A stretch of 64,000 nucleotides of DNA. Source: Nocardia otitidiscaviarum NBRC 14405. Lineage in GTDB: Bacteria; Actinomycetota; Actinomycetes; Mycobacteriales; Mycobacteriaceae. Position numbers and translations under genes: made by a program. The stretch is from contig NZ_BAGD01000050.1 of the NCBI RefSeq assembly GCF_000308635.1, positions 1 to 64,000 of the forward strand, written 5' to 3'. The notes beneath the pieces are model-generated. The model saw only the letters and a list, made by a program, of their open reading frames with translations. It had not been told where the DNA came from and did no database searches. Numbering within the stretch: the first letter of the stretch is position 1; every line of letters begins with the position of its first letter. Positions 9,167-17,754 of the stretch are shown here, in pieces.

Positions 9167-10009
9167 ATGACTGGCACCGTGGATACGACCCGGGAACTCG
9201 CCGCCTTCCTGCGATCCCGGCGCGAACGTCTCGACCCGCGTGATCTCGGTCTGCCGCCGCGGCGACAGCACCGGCGCACCCCCGGCCTGCGGCGCGAGGA
9301 GGTCGCCGAACTGGCCGGAGTGAGCACGGACTACGTGGTGCGGCTGGAGCAGGGCCGCGGCCTGCGGCCGTCCCCGGAGGTGCTGGAGGCGCTGGCCCGC
9401 GCGCTGCGTCTGGACGAGGTGGAGCGCGACTACCTGTTCGACCTGGCCCGGCAGCGGCGTCCCGACGACGGCAAATCCGCCACCACGGCGGCTCCGGAGC
9501 TGGCGCTGCTGGTGGCGGATCTGTCGCCGCTACCGGCCATGGTGGTCAACCATCGCTACGACATCCTCGCCTGGAACCGCGAGATGTCGCTGCTGCTGCT
9601 CGATTTCGACGCCCTGCCGCCGCGACAGCGCAACACCATGTGGCTGTGCGTGCTCCACCCGGACCTGCGGGAGTTCTTCGGTGACCGGGAGCGCGCCATG
9701 CGCGAGGGCATCGCGGGGCTGCGCGCGGCCTGGGCCGCGCATCCCGATGATGCGGTGCTGGTCGAACGGATCGAGGAATTCCGTTCCGGGAGTGCGGAGT
9801 TCGAACACTGGTGGACGCAGCGGGATGTGCGGGTGAACGGTCGCGGCCACAAGGTGTTCCACCACCCCGAACTCGGCGTGCTCACCGTGCGCTACGAGCA
9901 GCTCATGCCATTGCAGGATCCGGATCAGTGCCTGGTGATCTATCGCGCCGCCGACGAGGAGAGCCGGGCCGCGCTGCACCGGCTGACGGCCGGGCCTACA
10001 GCTGAGTGA
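9167..10009 (+). CDS. XRE-family regulator with MmyB-like ligand domain
   Basis: 280 residues. The helix-turn-helix (about 25-80) has the pattern TPGLRREEVAELAGVSTDYVVRLEQGRG, characteristic of this actinobacterial group. Residues about 105-265 match the MmyB-like ligand-binding domain (PF17765-type: PAMVVNHRYDILAWN ... FEHWWTQRDVR ... GVLTVRYEQL). It is divergent to the aldo/keto reductase, a very common arrangement in which this family represses the adjacent oxidoreductase. Its 3' end overlaps the DUF1304 gene by 14 bases in convergent orientation. Confidence 0.92.
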   Translation: MTGTVDTTRELAAFLRSRRERLDPRDLGLPPRRQHRRTPGLRREEVAELAGVSTDYVVRLEQGRGLRPSPEVLEALARALRLDEVERDYLFDLARQRRPDDGKSATTAAPELALLVADLSPLPAMVVNHRYDILAWNREMSLLLLDFDALPPRQRNTMWLCVLHPDLREFFGDRERAMREGIAGLRAAWAAHPDDAVLVERIEEFRSGSAEFEHWWTQRDVRVNGRGHKVFHHPELGVLTVRYEQLMPLQDPDQCLVIYRAADEESRAALHRLTAGPTAE

Positions 10010-10376
10010 GCGCGGCCAGCAGCGTCAGGGCCGGGAAGAGAGCCTGCTTGGCGGCCGCGTTCGCCTTGTCGCGGTAGCGGGCGACCAGCACCACGGCCGC
10101 GGCGAGCATGGAGCCGCAGCTCATCAGGATCAGCGCCCAACCGGCCGAGGCGTCGGCGCGGACCAGGGCCACGCCGACGAATGCGCCGACGGCGAGGAAC
10201 AGGTTGTAGAACCCCTGGTTGAACGCCCACGGCTGCGTGGCCGCCACCTCGTCCTCGGCGACGCCGAAGATGCCGCGGTGCACCTTCGGGTCGGTGAACC
10301 GCACCGCCTCCATGTAGAAGATCGCCACATGCACCAGACCCGCGAGCGCGGCCAGGATCTGTACGACTGCCAGCAC
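9996..10376 (-). CDS. DUF1304 family membrane protein
   Basis: 126-residue integral membrane protein with four predicted helices. The family signature around residues 20-60 (FYMEAVRFTDPKVHRGIFG ... NQGFYNLFLAVGA) matches DUF1304, a small family of unknown function in bacteria and fungi. It is read from the minus strand and its end overlaps the convergent XRE gene by 14 bases. The 292 bases upstream (10377-10668) hold no other gene that can be supported. Confidence 0.85.
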   Translation of the reverse strand: MLAVVQILAALAGLVHVAIFYMEAVRFTDPKVHRGIFGVAEDEVAATQPWAFNQGFYNLFLAVGAFVGVALVRADASAGWALILMSCGSMLAAAVVLVARYRDKANAAAKQALFPALTLLAALTQL

Positions 10377-10668
10377 GACGGCCTCCTCGAAGTCGGGGAC
10401 TCGCTCCCAGCGATCCGGTCTCAGACACCCGGACCGAGCGGCTCACCAGGGATGGGGGTCAGGGATCTGGGTTCCGGTCGGGCGCCCGGTCGTGCGGATG
10501 CTACCGGGCGCGGCATTGGTCACCCCGCAGGCACGCCGCCTCGGCGCGGCCCAGCGGGTGCGGGCGCGCCGTCGATGTGGCGGCGTGGCTTCGGCGGTGC
10601 CGAATGGCCTCAGCATCGTCGACACGGCCGGAAATCGACGATCCCGGCCGATTACCGCCTGTCGGTGC

Positions 10669-12093
10669 TCACGCCGCCGGATGCTCCAGCCACCACGGCG
10701 CGGGCCGCTGCTCGTACCACTTCAGCTCCGACTCCAGTTGGGCCGCAACCGAAACCAGCAGCTCCTCGGAGTTGGCCGGACCCATGAGCTGCGCACCCAC
10801 CGGCAGTCCGGCGGCGGTGAAGCCCGCGGGGACGTTGACGCTGGGCCAGCCCAGCACATTCCACGGCCAGGTGTACGGGCAGGCGGCGGTGATGAGGGCG
10901 TCGGTCGCCATGGTGCCGATGCCGTCGATCTCGGTGACGCCCGGGGGTGGGGTGGCGGTGGTGGGGGAGAGCACCACGTCGAACCTGTCGTATATGGCGC
11001 CGATGCGCATGCGCAGCAGGGGTTCGGCGGCGCGGGCGGCGAACAGGGCCGGGCCGAGCACGCGGCCGAGCAGGGCATTGTGCCTGGTGCGCGGGTCGAC
11101 GGCCGCGCCCGGCAGTCGGTCGAGCGCGTGCCGGATACCCACCATGGAGCGGGGCAGGAAGCTCGCGCCCAGGAGTACGCCGTAATCCACATCGGCCGTC
11201 GTCACCTCGTGGCCGAGGCCGCGCAGGGTGTCCGCCAGGGCATGGACGCGCGCCGCCACCTCCGGATCGAGTGCGGTCCTGGTCGCGGTGAAGGGGATGC
11301 GCAGGGACAGCGCGATGCGCAGGCGGCCGGGATCGCGGCCCACGGCCTCGGAGACGCGCAGGGCGCGCGGGACGTGCTTGTCGCCCGGATGCGGCCCGGC
11401 GGCCGCATCGAGCAGCAGCGCCGCGTCGGCGACGGTGCGGGCGAGGGGGCCGTTCACGGTGAGCCCCTCGAACGCCTCGGCCAGCGGCCAGGTGGAGATG
11501 CGTCCGCGCTGCGGTTTGATGCCCACCAGGTTGTTCCAGGCCGAGGGGATGCGCACCGAACCCGCGCCGTCGGAACCGAGTGCGGCGGGAACCAATCCGG
11601 CCGCCACCGCCGCGGCGGAACCACCGGAGGAGCCGCCCGGCGTATGCTCGGCGCTCCACGGATTCCTGGTGTGCCCGAAGGCGTCTCCGCTGGTGAACGG
11701 GAGCTGTCCGAGTTCGCAGGTATTGGTCTTGCCGACGATCACCGCTCCGGCCGCGCGCAGTCGCCGCACCGATTCGGCGTCCTCGGTCTTGGCGGGAAAG
11801 TCGCCGCCGCAGCCGAAAGCCGTTGGGGTACCGGCGAGATCGGTGTCGTCCTTGATGGCGATGGGCACACCGAGCAGCGGCAGCCGCTCCCCGGCGGCCA
11901 GCCGCCGATCCGCCGCCGCCGCGTCGGCGAGCGCCCGCTCGCGCACCACCACCCGGAACGCGTTGAGCGTGGGCTGGCTGGCCTCGATCCGATCCAGCGC
12001 GGCCGTGGTCGCCTCGACCGAGCCGATCTGTCCGGCGGCCAGCGCCGCCGCGAGTTCCGCCAAGCCCAATTCGCCCACGGCCGCCATCGTCAT
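10669..12093 (-). CDS. Amidase (AmiA2-like)
   Basis: 474-residue amidase-signature hydrolase. The Ser-cisSer-Lys triad regions are intact: the lysine in VPIAIKDDTDLAGTPTAFG and the Gly/Ser-rich core TPGGSSGGSAAAVAAGLVPAALGSDGAG. It hydrolyses an amide of unknown identity. An amidase (amiA2, Rv2363) sits at the same place between era and recO in M. tuberculosis, which supports orthology. ATG 12093 has GGGAG 11 bases upstream; ATG 12087 is an alternative, and the longer open frame to 12210 has no convincing ribosome site. Confidence 0.9.
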   Translation of the reverse strand: MTMAAVGELGLAELAAALAAGQIGSVEATTAALDRIEASQPTLNAFRVVVRERALADAAAADRRLAAGERLPLLGVPIAIKDDTDLAGTPTAFGCGGDFPAKTEDAESVRRLRAAGAVIVGKTNTCELGQLPFTSGDAFGHTRNPWSAEHTPGGSSGGSAAAVAAGLVPAALGSDGAGSVRIPSAWNNLVGIKPQRGRISTWPLAEAFEGLTVNGPLARTVADAALLLDAAAGPHPGDKHVPRALRVSEAVGRDPGRLRIALSLRIPFTATRTALDPEVAARVHALADTLRGLGHEVTTADVDYGVLLGASFLPRSMVGIRHALDRLPGAAVDPRTRHNALLGRVLGPALFAARAAEPLLRMRIGAIYDRFDVVLSPTTATPPPGVTEIDGIGTMATDALITAACPYTWPWNVLGWPSVNVPAGFTAAGLPVGAQLMGPANSEELLVSVAAQLESELKWYEQRPAPWWLEHPAA

Positions 12094-12180
12094 GTGATTC
12101 CCGTCTCCCTGATATCCCATTCGCAAGGTAGCGCGATTCTGGTCACACGTCCAATGTGTCCGCCCTCCCGTCCCGCGCGC

Positions 12181-12237
12181 CGAGGGGGAACCGGTGGCGG
12201 CATCGCGCAAGAAGGTCCCGCCACCAGTTCCCCCTCG
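12181..12237. terminator. Long inverted repeat after the alkylation-repair operon
   Basis: Two 20-base arms (12181-12200 and 12218-12237) pair at 19 of 20 positions around a 17-base loop. The repeat lies in the 174-base gap between the Ada-like gene and the amidase, both on the minus strand, so it would terminate the upstream operon. There is no T-run, which is common in high-GC actinobacteria. Confidence 0.6.
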
Positions 12238-12267
12238 CGAACAGGAGCGCGACTCGCCGGGGTGCTG

Positions 12268-12579
12268 TTAACGGTGCGCGATCTTCCAGCGCCGGTAGGC
12301 GGCGGGCAGACAGCGGGCGCAGGGGCGGTATCCAGCGGCGACGGCGGTGTGATCGTCGGCGAAGAAGACGCGATGCCGTCGATAGTTCCCGTGGGCCAGA
12401 GCGCGCAGGGCGGACGGGCAGTCGAGGCGGCCGTAGATCCGCGCACGGCGATGTCCGCCGAGTGTTCCGGGGGTGGTGCTCGGGTATGGCTGCCCGTCCG
12501 CGCCTACGAGGATGTATGCCAACCGGTCAGCCGCCGGGACGCGGTCACGGGCGGGCGATGCACCGCTAGGCCGCGTCAT
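12268..12579 (-). CDS. Ada-like metal-binding domain protein
   Basis: 103-residue stand-alone version of the N-terminal zinc domain of the Ada methylphosphotriester repair protein. The conserved part runs from TPGTLGGHRR through YGRLDCPSALRA to AVAAGYRPCARCLPAAY. Three cysteines match Ada ligands (one in LDC, two in PCARC); the second Ada cysteine is absent, so classic self-methylation chemistry is uncertain. It follows the oxygenase gene with a 14-base overlap and ogt before that, so an alkyl-damage role is inferred from context. Confidence 0.82.
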   Translation of the reverse strand: MTRPSGASPARDRVPAADRLAYILVGADGQPYPSTTPGTLGGHRRARIYGRLDCPSALRALAHGNYRRHRVFFADDHTAVAAGYRPCARCLPAAYRRWKIAHR

Positions 12580-13300
12580 GGAACACCAGGCCGAGAGTGT
12601 GGCGGCGGCCCGAGCGCACGGTGCTCACGCCGTGGCGCATGGGGCCGATCGACCACCCCCGGCTGGAGCGCACCGGCCGGTCGCGGGTGGTGAACACCAG
12701 TCCGTGGCCCTGCGGCAGGGCGGTCGCCGAACCGCGGGACTGGGCGCGCGGGCGCTGTTCGACCATGAGGAATTCGCCGCCGGTGTAGTCCACGCCGGGG
12801 CGGTCCAGGCCGATCACCACCTGGAGCGGGAACACCATGTCGCCGAAGACGTCTCGGTGCAGGGCGTTCCAATCGCCGGGCCCGTAGCGCAGCAGGATCT
12901 GCGCCGACCGCGACTGTTCCGCGCGGTGGCACATCGCGATCCACTCCGGCAGCGAATCCGGCCAGGGCGCGGGCAGTTCCAGCCGCCGCGCCCACTCCCG
13001 GGCGATGGGGAGCAGTCTCGGATACAGCGCTTCCCGCAGCTCCCGCACCACCGCGGGCAGGTCGTGGGTGAAGTACCGGTACTCGCCCGAACCGAACCGG
13101 TGCCGCTGCATGTTCACGGTGGTGCGGAACAGTTCGTCGCACTCGTACAGGCCGGTGAGTGCCCGGCATTCGTCGACGTCCAGCAGCGGCCCGGTGAGCG
13201 CGCTGCCGTACGCGTCGAGTTCGGCCGCGATACCGGCCCAATCCTGCTGTGCCACCGCGTATTCCCGCTGCGCGGCGGTATCGAGCCGGGCCGCGGTCAT
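12566..13300 (-). CDS. Fe(II)/2-oxoglutarate oxygenase of the alkylation-repair operon
   Basis: 244-residue oxygenase of the COG3826 type. The metal-binding HxD appears in WNALHRDVFGD and the distal histidine with a 2OG-binding arginine in MRHGVSTVRSGRRHTLGLVFH. A GEFLMVEQRPRAQS segment is typical of the family. The start is ATG 13300, overlapping the ogt stop by four bases (ATGA); the longer open frame upstream only shadows ogt. Its position between an O6-alkylguanine transferase and an Ada-like protein suggests oxidative dealkylation, but the substrate is not established. Confidence 0.88.
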   Translation of the reverse strand: MTAARLDTAAQREYAVAQQDWAGIAAELDAYGSALTGPLLDVDECRALTGLYECDELFRTTVNMQRHRFGSGEYRYFTHDLPAVVRELREALYPRLLPIAREWARRLELPAPWPDSLPEWIAMCHRAEQSRSAQILLRYGPGDWNALHRDVFGDMVFPLQVVIGLDRPGVDYTGGEFLMVEQRPRAQSRGSATALPQGHGLVFTTRDRPVRSSRGWSIGPMRHGVSTVRSGRRHTLGLVFHDAA

Positions 13301-13794
13301 GCCGGTAGCAGCACGTGCTCGAGCGCCAGCAGCCGCTGCTTGCGCTGTAGCCCACCGGAGTACCCGGTCAACGCCCCGTTCGCGGCGATCACCCGGTGGC
13401 ATGGGCGCACGATGAGCAGCGGGTTCGCCCCGACGGCCGCGGCGACCACCCGTACCCGCTGCCGCCGTTCCCCCGCCCGCGCCGCGATCTCGCCGTAGGT
13501 GGCGGTGGAGCCGTACGGGATCTCCTCGACGGCCCGCCACACCCGCCGCTGGAACTCGCTGCCACCGCCGCCGAATTCGAGCTCGAACCGGGTGCGCGTC
13601 CCGTCGAAGTACTCCCGCAGCTGCGTGGCGACCGTACTGAACGCCGCCGCGTCCGGGGTCCACTCGGGCAGCACGATCGCCCCGCCCTTCTGCCCCGGCA
13701 CCGACACCGAGGCGAGCGCGACACCCCCGGGCACCGGCTCTCCAACCAGCAGCAGCTCGCCGAGCGGGCTGTCCATTGTCGTGTAGACGGTCAT
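13297..13794 (-). CDS. ogt: Methylated-DNA-[protein]-cysteine S-methyltransferase
   Basis: 165-residue suicide DNA repair enzyme that removes alkyl groups from O6-guanine. The active-site PCHRV motif is present (about residues 131-135) after GANPLLIVR, and is followed by GALTGYSGGLQRKQRLLALE, the standard C-terminal helices. The DNA-binding part FQRRVWRAVEEIPYGSTATYGEIA precedes it. It is first in a three-gene minus-strand operon with overlapping stop/start signals. The gap to recO (13795-14159) is its promoter region. Confidence 0.94.
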   Translation of the reverse strand: MTVYTTMDSPLGELLLVGEPVPGGVALASVSVPGQKGGAIVLPEWTPDAAAFSTVATQLREYFDGTRTRFELEFGGGGSEFQRRVWRAVEEIPYGSTATYGEIAARAGERRQRVRVVAAAVGANPLLIVRPCHRVIAANGALTGYSGGLQRKQRLLALEHVLLPA

Positions 13795-14159
13795 GACCGT
13801 CTCCTCTCACTCGTCGTTCCCCATCGACTCTGCCGCCCCGGCAACCGCATGACTGGCGGAAATAAGACATGTCGTTCCCTTGGGTGAGATCCCGGCGGAC
13901 GGTGGGCCGAATGACGGCGGCTCCGCGTTGCCGGAGCGAATTCGCCTCGTTATCCGGCCATACCCCGCCGCCCCGTGATCACGATCGCCGTGCCGCGGTG
14001 CCCGTCCGGAACCCCCGCCCGATCCGCTGCCGCGAACGAACCCAGCCGGCGCCCGCAGTCGGCAGGTCCGGTTCCGCCGCGCTGTCCATCCCGCCCGCGT
14101 CGCGACCCGCCTCCGGCCGACATCGCGATTCGTCGGGGCGACGTGGGAGACTTACCCGC
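13795..14159. other. 365-base divergent intergenic region between ogt and recO
   Basis: No gene can be supported here. An open frame continues leftward from recO to 13869 but is Arg/Pro-rich and lacks RecO-like sequence. The segment GTCGTTCCC occurs twice (13813 and 13871) as a direct repeat. The region must hold promoters for both ogt (minus) and recO (plus); no clear -10/-35 pair was recognised. Confidence 0.5.
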
Positions 14160-14936
14160 GTGCGTTTGTATCGGGACCATGCCGTGGTGGTGCGCCAGCA
14201 CAAGCTGGGCGAGGCCGATCGCATCGTCACGCTCCTGACCCGCCAGCACGGGCTGGTGCGCGCGGTCGCCAAGGGTGCCCGGCGCACCCGGTCCAAGTTC
14301 GGGGCGCGGCTGGAGCCGTTCGCCTACGTGGACGTGCAGCTGTATCCCGGCCGCACCCTCGACACCATCACCCAGGTGCACACGGTGGAGGCGTTCGCCG
14401 CCGATATCGTCGCCGACTACGGCCGCTACACCGCCGCCTGCGCGGTGCTCGAGACCGCCGAGCGGCTGGCGGGCGAGGAACGCGCCCCCGCCCCCCGCCT
14501 GCACACCCTCACCGCGGGCGCCCTGCGCGCCATCGCCGCCGCCCACCGCCCGCACGAACTCATCCTGGACGCCTTCCTGCTGCGCGCCATGGGTTTCGCG
14601 GGCTGGGCCCCCGCCCTCACCGACTGCGCCCGCTGCGCCACCCCCGGCCCGCACCGCGCCTTCCACGTCGCCGCCGGCGGCGCGGTCTGCGTGCACTGCC
14701 GCCCACCCGGCGCCGCCACCCCCGCCCTCGGCGTCCTCGACCACATGCACGCCCTCGAGCGCGGTGACTGGTCGGTGGTCGACACCGTCCCCGACCACCT
14801 GCGCCGCCAGGCCACCGGCCTCATCGCCGCCCACCTGCAATGGCACCTGGAACGCCAGCTCCGCACCCTCCCCCTCATCGAACGCACCCGCCCCCACGAA
14901 CCCCTCGAAGCCTCGGCCCCCTCCCAGGTGGGTTGA
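14160..14936 (+). CDS. recO: DNA repair protein RecO
   Basis: 258-residue recombination mediator that helps RecR load RecA at gaps. The N-terminal OB fold begins [28 protein letters not shown], essentially the family consensus. A four-cysteine zinc site is seen in CARCATPG ... CVHC (about residues 159-182). The start is GTG 14160, placing the conserved RLY sequence immediately at the N-terminus. It is followed by uppS, as in mycobacteria. Confidence 0.94.
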   Translation: MRLYRDHAVVVRQHKLGEADRIVTLLTRQHGLVRAVAKGARRTRSKFGARLEPFAYVDVQLYPGRTLDTITQVHTVEAFAADIVADYGRYTAACAVLETAERLAGEERAPAPRLHTLTAGALRAIAAAHRPHELILDAFLLRAMGFAGWAPALTDCARCATPGPHRAFHVAAGGAVCVHCRPPGAATPALGVLDHMHALERGDWSVVDTVPDHLRRQATGLIAAHLQWHLERQLRTLPLIERTRPHEPLEASAPSQVG

Positions 14937-15058
14937 TCTTCGACCCCGGTGTCCGCCAGCACTCCGGACCGCGAGCAGCGCGGCCGACTTGTGGAGAGTT
15001 GGCGGCGATAGCGACGGTCTCGGTCGGGCGCTGTGCGGCGTGGTGCAGGATTGGGGGC

Positions 15059-15853
15059 GTGATCGGTAATCGCAAGTCCTCCGTAGCCATGCCTGCCGTG
15101 CGTCCGCCGTCGCCGCATCCGTCGGGGGCGACGCCGCCCAAGATTCCGGCCGAGTTCGTGCCCCGGCATGTGGCGCTGGTGATGGATGGCAACGGTCGGT
15201 GGGCGCAGGAGCGGGGTTTGCCGCGGACCGCGGGGCACGAGCGGGGTGAGGCCGTGCTCATGGATACCGTCGAGGGCTGTATCGAGATCGGGGTCAAGTG
15301 GCTGTCGGCGTACGCGTTCTCCACCGAGAACTGGCGGCGCAGCCCCGATGAAGTGCGCTTCCTCATGGGCTTCAATCGGGATGTGATCCGGCGGCGGCGC
15401 GACGAGATGCACGAGATGGGGGTGCGGGTGCGCTGGGCGGGGCGGCGACCGCGGCTGTGGCGCAGCGTGATCAAGGAACTCGAGGTCGCCGAGGAACTCA
15501 CCAGGGACAATACGGTGATGACCCTGACCATGTGCGTGAACTACGGCGGTCGCGCCGAGATCGCCGATGCGGCAAGGGAAATCGCGCGCCGGGTGCAGGC
15601 GGGTGAGATCGATCCGGAGAAGATCAACGAAGATACCTTCGCCCGGTTCCTGGACGAGCCGGATATGCCGGACGTGGACCTGTTCCTGCGTCCCTCGGGT
15701 GAGTTCCGCAGCTCCAACTTCCTGCTGTGGCAGTCCGCATACGCCGAATACGTCTTCCAGGACACGCTTTTCCCGGATTTCGACCGCCGCAATCTGTGGG
15801 CCGCATGCCTGGAATACGCCAAGCGCGACCGCCGGTTCGGTGGGGTGAAGTGA
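15059..15853 (+). CDS. uppS: (2Z,6E)-farnesyl/decaprenyl diphosphate synthase (cis-prenyltransferase)
   Basis: 264-residue cis-prenyltransferase that condenses isopentenyl diphosphate units into the polyprenyl carrier for cell-wall synthesis. The substrate-binding motif [12 protein letters not shown] (about residues 41-52) and [15 protein letters not shown] and [18 protein letters not shown] are intact. Sequence features match the longer decaprenyl diphosphate synthase Rv2361c rather than short-chain Z-farnesyl synthase. GTG 15059 is used; ATG 15089 would remove ten residues. Four-base overlap with the next gene. Confidence 0.93.
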   Translation: MIGNRKSSVAMPAVRPPSPHPSGATPPKIPAEFVPRHVALVMDGNGRWAQERGLPRTAGHERGEAVLMDTVEGCIEIGVKWLSAYAFSTENWRRSPDEVRFLMGFNRDVIRRRRDEMHEMGVRVRWAGRRPRLWRSVIKELEVAEELTRDNTVMTLTMCVNYGGRAEIADAAREIARRVQAGEIDPEKINEDTFARFLDEPDMPDVDLFLRPSGEFRSSNFLLWQSAYAEYVFQDTLFPDFDRRNLWAACLEYAKRDRRFGGVK

Positions 15854-16254
15854 GCGAGACGACCACCGCCGAGGAACTCCAGGCCCGCGCCGGTGCGTGC
15901 CTCGAGCGCTACGACGTCCCGGTGCAGGTGGAGGATGGCGGTCTGGGCTTCCAATACGACGGCGCGCTCTGTTCACTGCGCGGGGTGAACCTCGCTCCTG
16001 GCCTGGACGTGCTCACCCTGACCTGCGTGCTGGCCTGGGACCGGCCGCTGAAACCGCAGCTGCACAAGCGCGTCGCCGAGCGCAATGCCGGGCTCCAGTT
16101 CGGTTCCATCACGGTCATCGGCCACGACAAGCAGGCCGATGTCATCCTGCGCTACACCTTCCCGGCGGCCGGGTTGGACGATGAGGCGCTGGCGACCATG
16201 CTGTTGCTGGTGCTGTCGGGGGCGGGGCGCGCCCGGCAGGGACTGCTGCCGTAG
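15850..16254 (+). CDS. Conserved hypothetical protein (Rv2360c position; YbjN-like)
   Basis: 134-residue cytoplasmic protein. The alternating beta pattern ([29 protein letters not shown] ... [22 protein letters not shown]) and a hydrophobic C-terminal helix resemble YbjN/type III chaperone-like folds; this assignment is tentative. The GTG start overlaps the uppS stop (GTGA). A similar small gene follows uppS in M. tuberculosis (Rv2360c). No catalytic motif is visible. Confidence 0.75.
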   Translation: MSETTTAEELQARAGACLERYDVPVQVEDGGLGFQYDGALCSLRGVNLAPGLDVLTLTCVLAWDRPLKPQLHKRVAERNAGLQFGSITVIGHDKQADVILRYTFPAAGLDDEALATMLLLVLSGAGRARQGLLP

Positions 16255-16330
16255 CGATTCGGATACGGCGGCCGTGACGTAATGAAACAGCTGCCGCATC
16301 TGTGTACCATTGTCTCTCTCAGGAGGACAC

Positions 16331-17011
16331 GTGGAATCTGCGCTGCCCGTTCACAATCCGGACCCGAATGCGGAGACGCTGCTCGAACGCGCCTATCAGC
16401 AGGTCGTCGCGCGCGTCGACGACCCCGATCCCACCCGGGCGAAACTGCTCGACGCGGCCTTCGAGCAGTTCTGCTGGCTGGGCATCCAGCGCTCGACCAT
16501 GGAGGATGTGGCGCGGCGCGCCGGGGTCTCCCGCATCACCCTCTACCGCCGCTTCGCCACCAAGGACCTGCTGGTCGAACAGGTGATACTGCGTGAGTTC
16601 CGCCGGTACTTCCGTCAGTTCTTCCTGGATATCGCGCCCGCCGAGTCCGCGGCCGACCGTGTGGTGCTCGGATTCGTGAGTTCCCTGCGCACCATCCGGA
16701 ACAACCCGCTGATCGGCGGCCTGATCGCCGCGGAGCCGAATCACCTGGTGAGTTCGCTCATCGGCGACGACGGGCGCACCGTGGCCATGGTGAGCCAATT
16801 CGTGGCCGGTCAGTTGCGTCAGGAGCAGCGGGCGGGCACGGTGTCGGAGGCGGTTCAGGTCGATCTGGTGGCCGAACTCATGGTGCGCACCTGCGCGTCG
16901 TTCCTGGCGATCCCGAGCCGGATCGTCGATCTGGACGACGACGAGCGGCTGGCCGAGATCGCGCGGCGCTTCCTGGTGCCCATGCTGCGGCCGGACGAGC
17001 CCGCGGACTGA
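16331..17011 (+). CDS. TetR-family regulator
   Basis: 226-residue TetR regulator. The helix-turn-helix (about residues 37-82) reads LLDAAFEQFCWLGIQRSTMEDVARRAGVSRITLYRRFATKD in the expected order. The C-terminal ligand domain is not assigned to a subfamily. GTG 16331 is preceded by a textbook AGGAGG seven bases upstream, so the TTG at 16310 is rejected. It converges on the second TetR gene; the regulated gene is not obvious. Confidence 0.92.
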   Translation: MESALPVHNPDPNAETLLERAYQQVVARVDDPDPTRAKLLDAAFEQFCWLGIQRSTMEDVARRAGVSRITLYRRFATKDLLVEQVILREFRRYFRQFFLDIAPAESAADRVVLGFVSSLRTIRNNPLIGGLIAAEPNHLVSSLIGDDGRTVAMVSQFVAGQLRQEQRAGTVSEAVQVDLVAELMVRTCASFLAIPSRIVDLDDDERLAEIARRFLVPMLRPDEPAD

Positions 17012-17032
17012 GCGCACCGCCGCGAATCTCGT

Positions 17033-17650
17033 TCAGGCGGGAGCGATTTCGTCGGCCCGGTACTGCGGGAACAGCAGTTCGGTGCCGCGGGCGATGTCTT
17101 CCGGCGTGGTGTCGCCGATGATGAGGTGCTGCAGGATGTAGCCGGGCAGGATGCCCATGAGCGTCTTGGCGACGGCCTCGATGTCAGCGTTCTCGGGTAG
17201 CCAGCCGACCTCGCGCATCCGGCGGGCGTACTCCATCCAGAGCCCGCGGATACTGCCGATATTGGTGCGCACGAAGTCGGCGATATGGGGATTGGTGAGC
17301 GCCAGCGACCACGCCTGGGGGAGCAGTCGCACCGGACCGCCGGGTTGGGCCTGCTGCGTGATCGTCTCTGCCATGAGGCGAACCAGCTCCGGTGGAGTGG
17401 GCAGTGGATCGCGGTGCACCGCCTCGGTGAGCGACTCGCGCAGTCCGCCGCTGGCCTGGTAGATGAGCGCGGCGACGATGTCGTCCTTGCTCTTGAAGTA
17501 GCGGTAGACGGCCCCCGCGGAGAGTCCGGCCTCGGCGAAGACGTCCTGCATGGTGGCGGTGTGCAGGCCCTTGCGGGCAAAGCAGGTCTGGGCGGCTTCG
17601 AGGATCTGCTGCCTGCGGCGTTCCAGGTGTTCTTCGCTGACTCTGGGCAT
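17033..17650 (-). CDS. TetR-family regulator (divergent to ABC-2-like protein)
   Basis: 205-residue TetR regulator. The helix-turn-helix spans about residues 10-55 (ILEAAQTCFARKGLHTATMQDVFAEAGLSAGAVYRYFKSKDDI). The C-terminal half resembles the TetR_C_6/AcrR-like group. It is transcribed away from the membrane-protein gene at 17755, and the 104-base gap holds a palindrome. By context it probably represses both itself and that gene. Confidence 0.93.
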   Translation of the reverse strand: MPRVSEEHLERRRQQILEAAQTCFARKGLHTATMQDVFAEAGLSAGAVYRYFKSKDDIVAALIYQASGGLRESLTEAVHRDPLPTPPELVRLMAETITQQAQPGGPVRLLPQAWSLALTNPHIADFVRTNIGSIRGLWMEYARRMREVGWLPENADIEAVAKTLMGILPGYILQHLIIGDTTPEDIARGTELLFPQYRADEIAPA

Positions 17651-17663
17651 GGTTCAAAAGTAA

Positions 17664-17677
17664 AACGAATATCCGTT
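17664..17677. promoter_or_regulatory. Candidate TetR operator
   Basis: AACGAATATCCGTT is symmetric at 12 of 14 positions and lies 14 bases upstream of the TetR start. Two bases after it comes TTGACA (17679-17684), a perfect -35 hexamer on the plus strand for the membrane-protein gene, although no clear -10 follows. A TetR dimer bound here would cover both promoters. Confidence 0.5.
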
Positions 17678-17754
17678 CTTGACAAGCTGACAACCGGATG
17701 TCAGGGTTGTCCCATCAAAGAGAACGAGCCTCCGATTTTCTTGGGAGCCACCTG

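Noticed and set aside
13869-14159. Longer N-terminus for RecO starting at 13869
   Set aside because: The added ~97 residues are Arg/Pro-rich and unlike RecO, whereas GTG 14160 puts the conserved [10 protein letters not shown] at the start.
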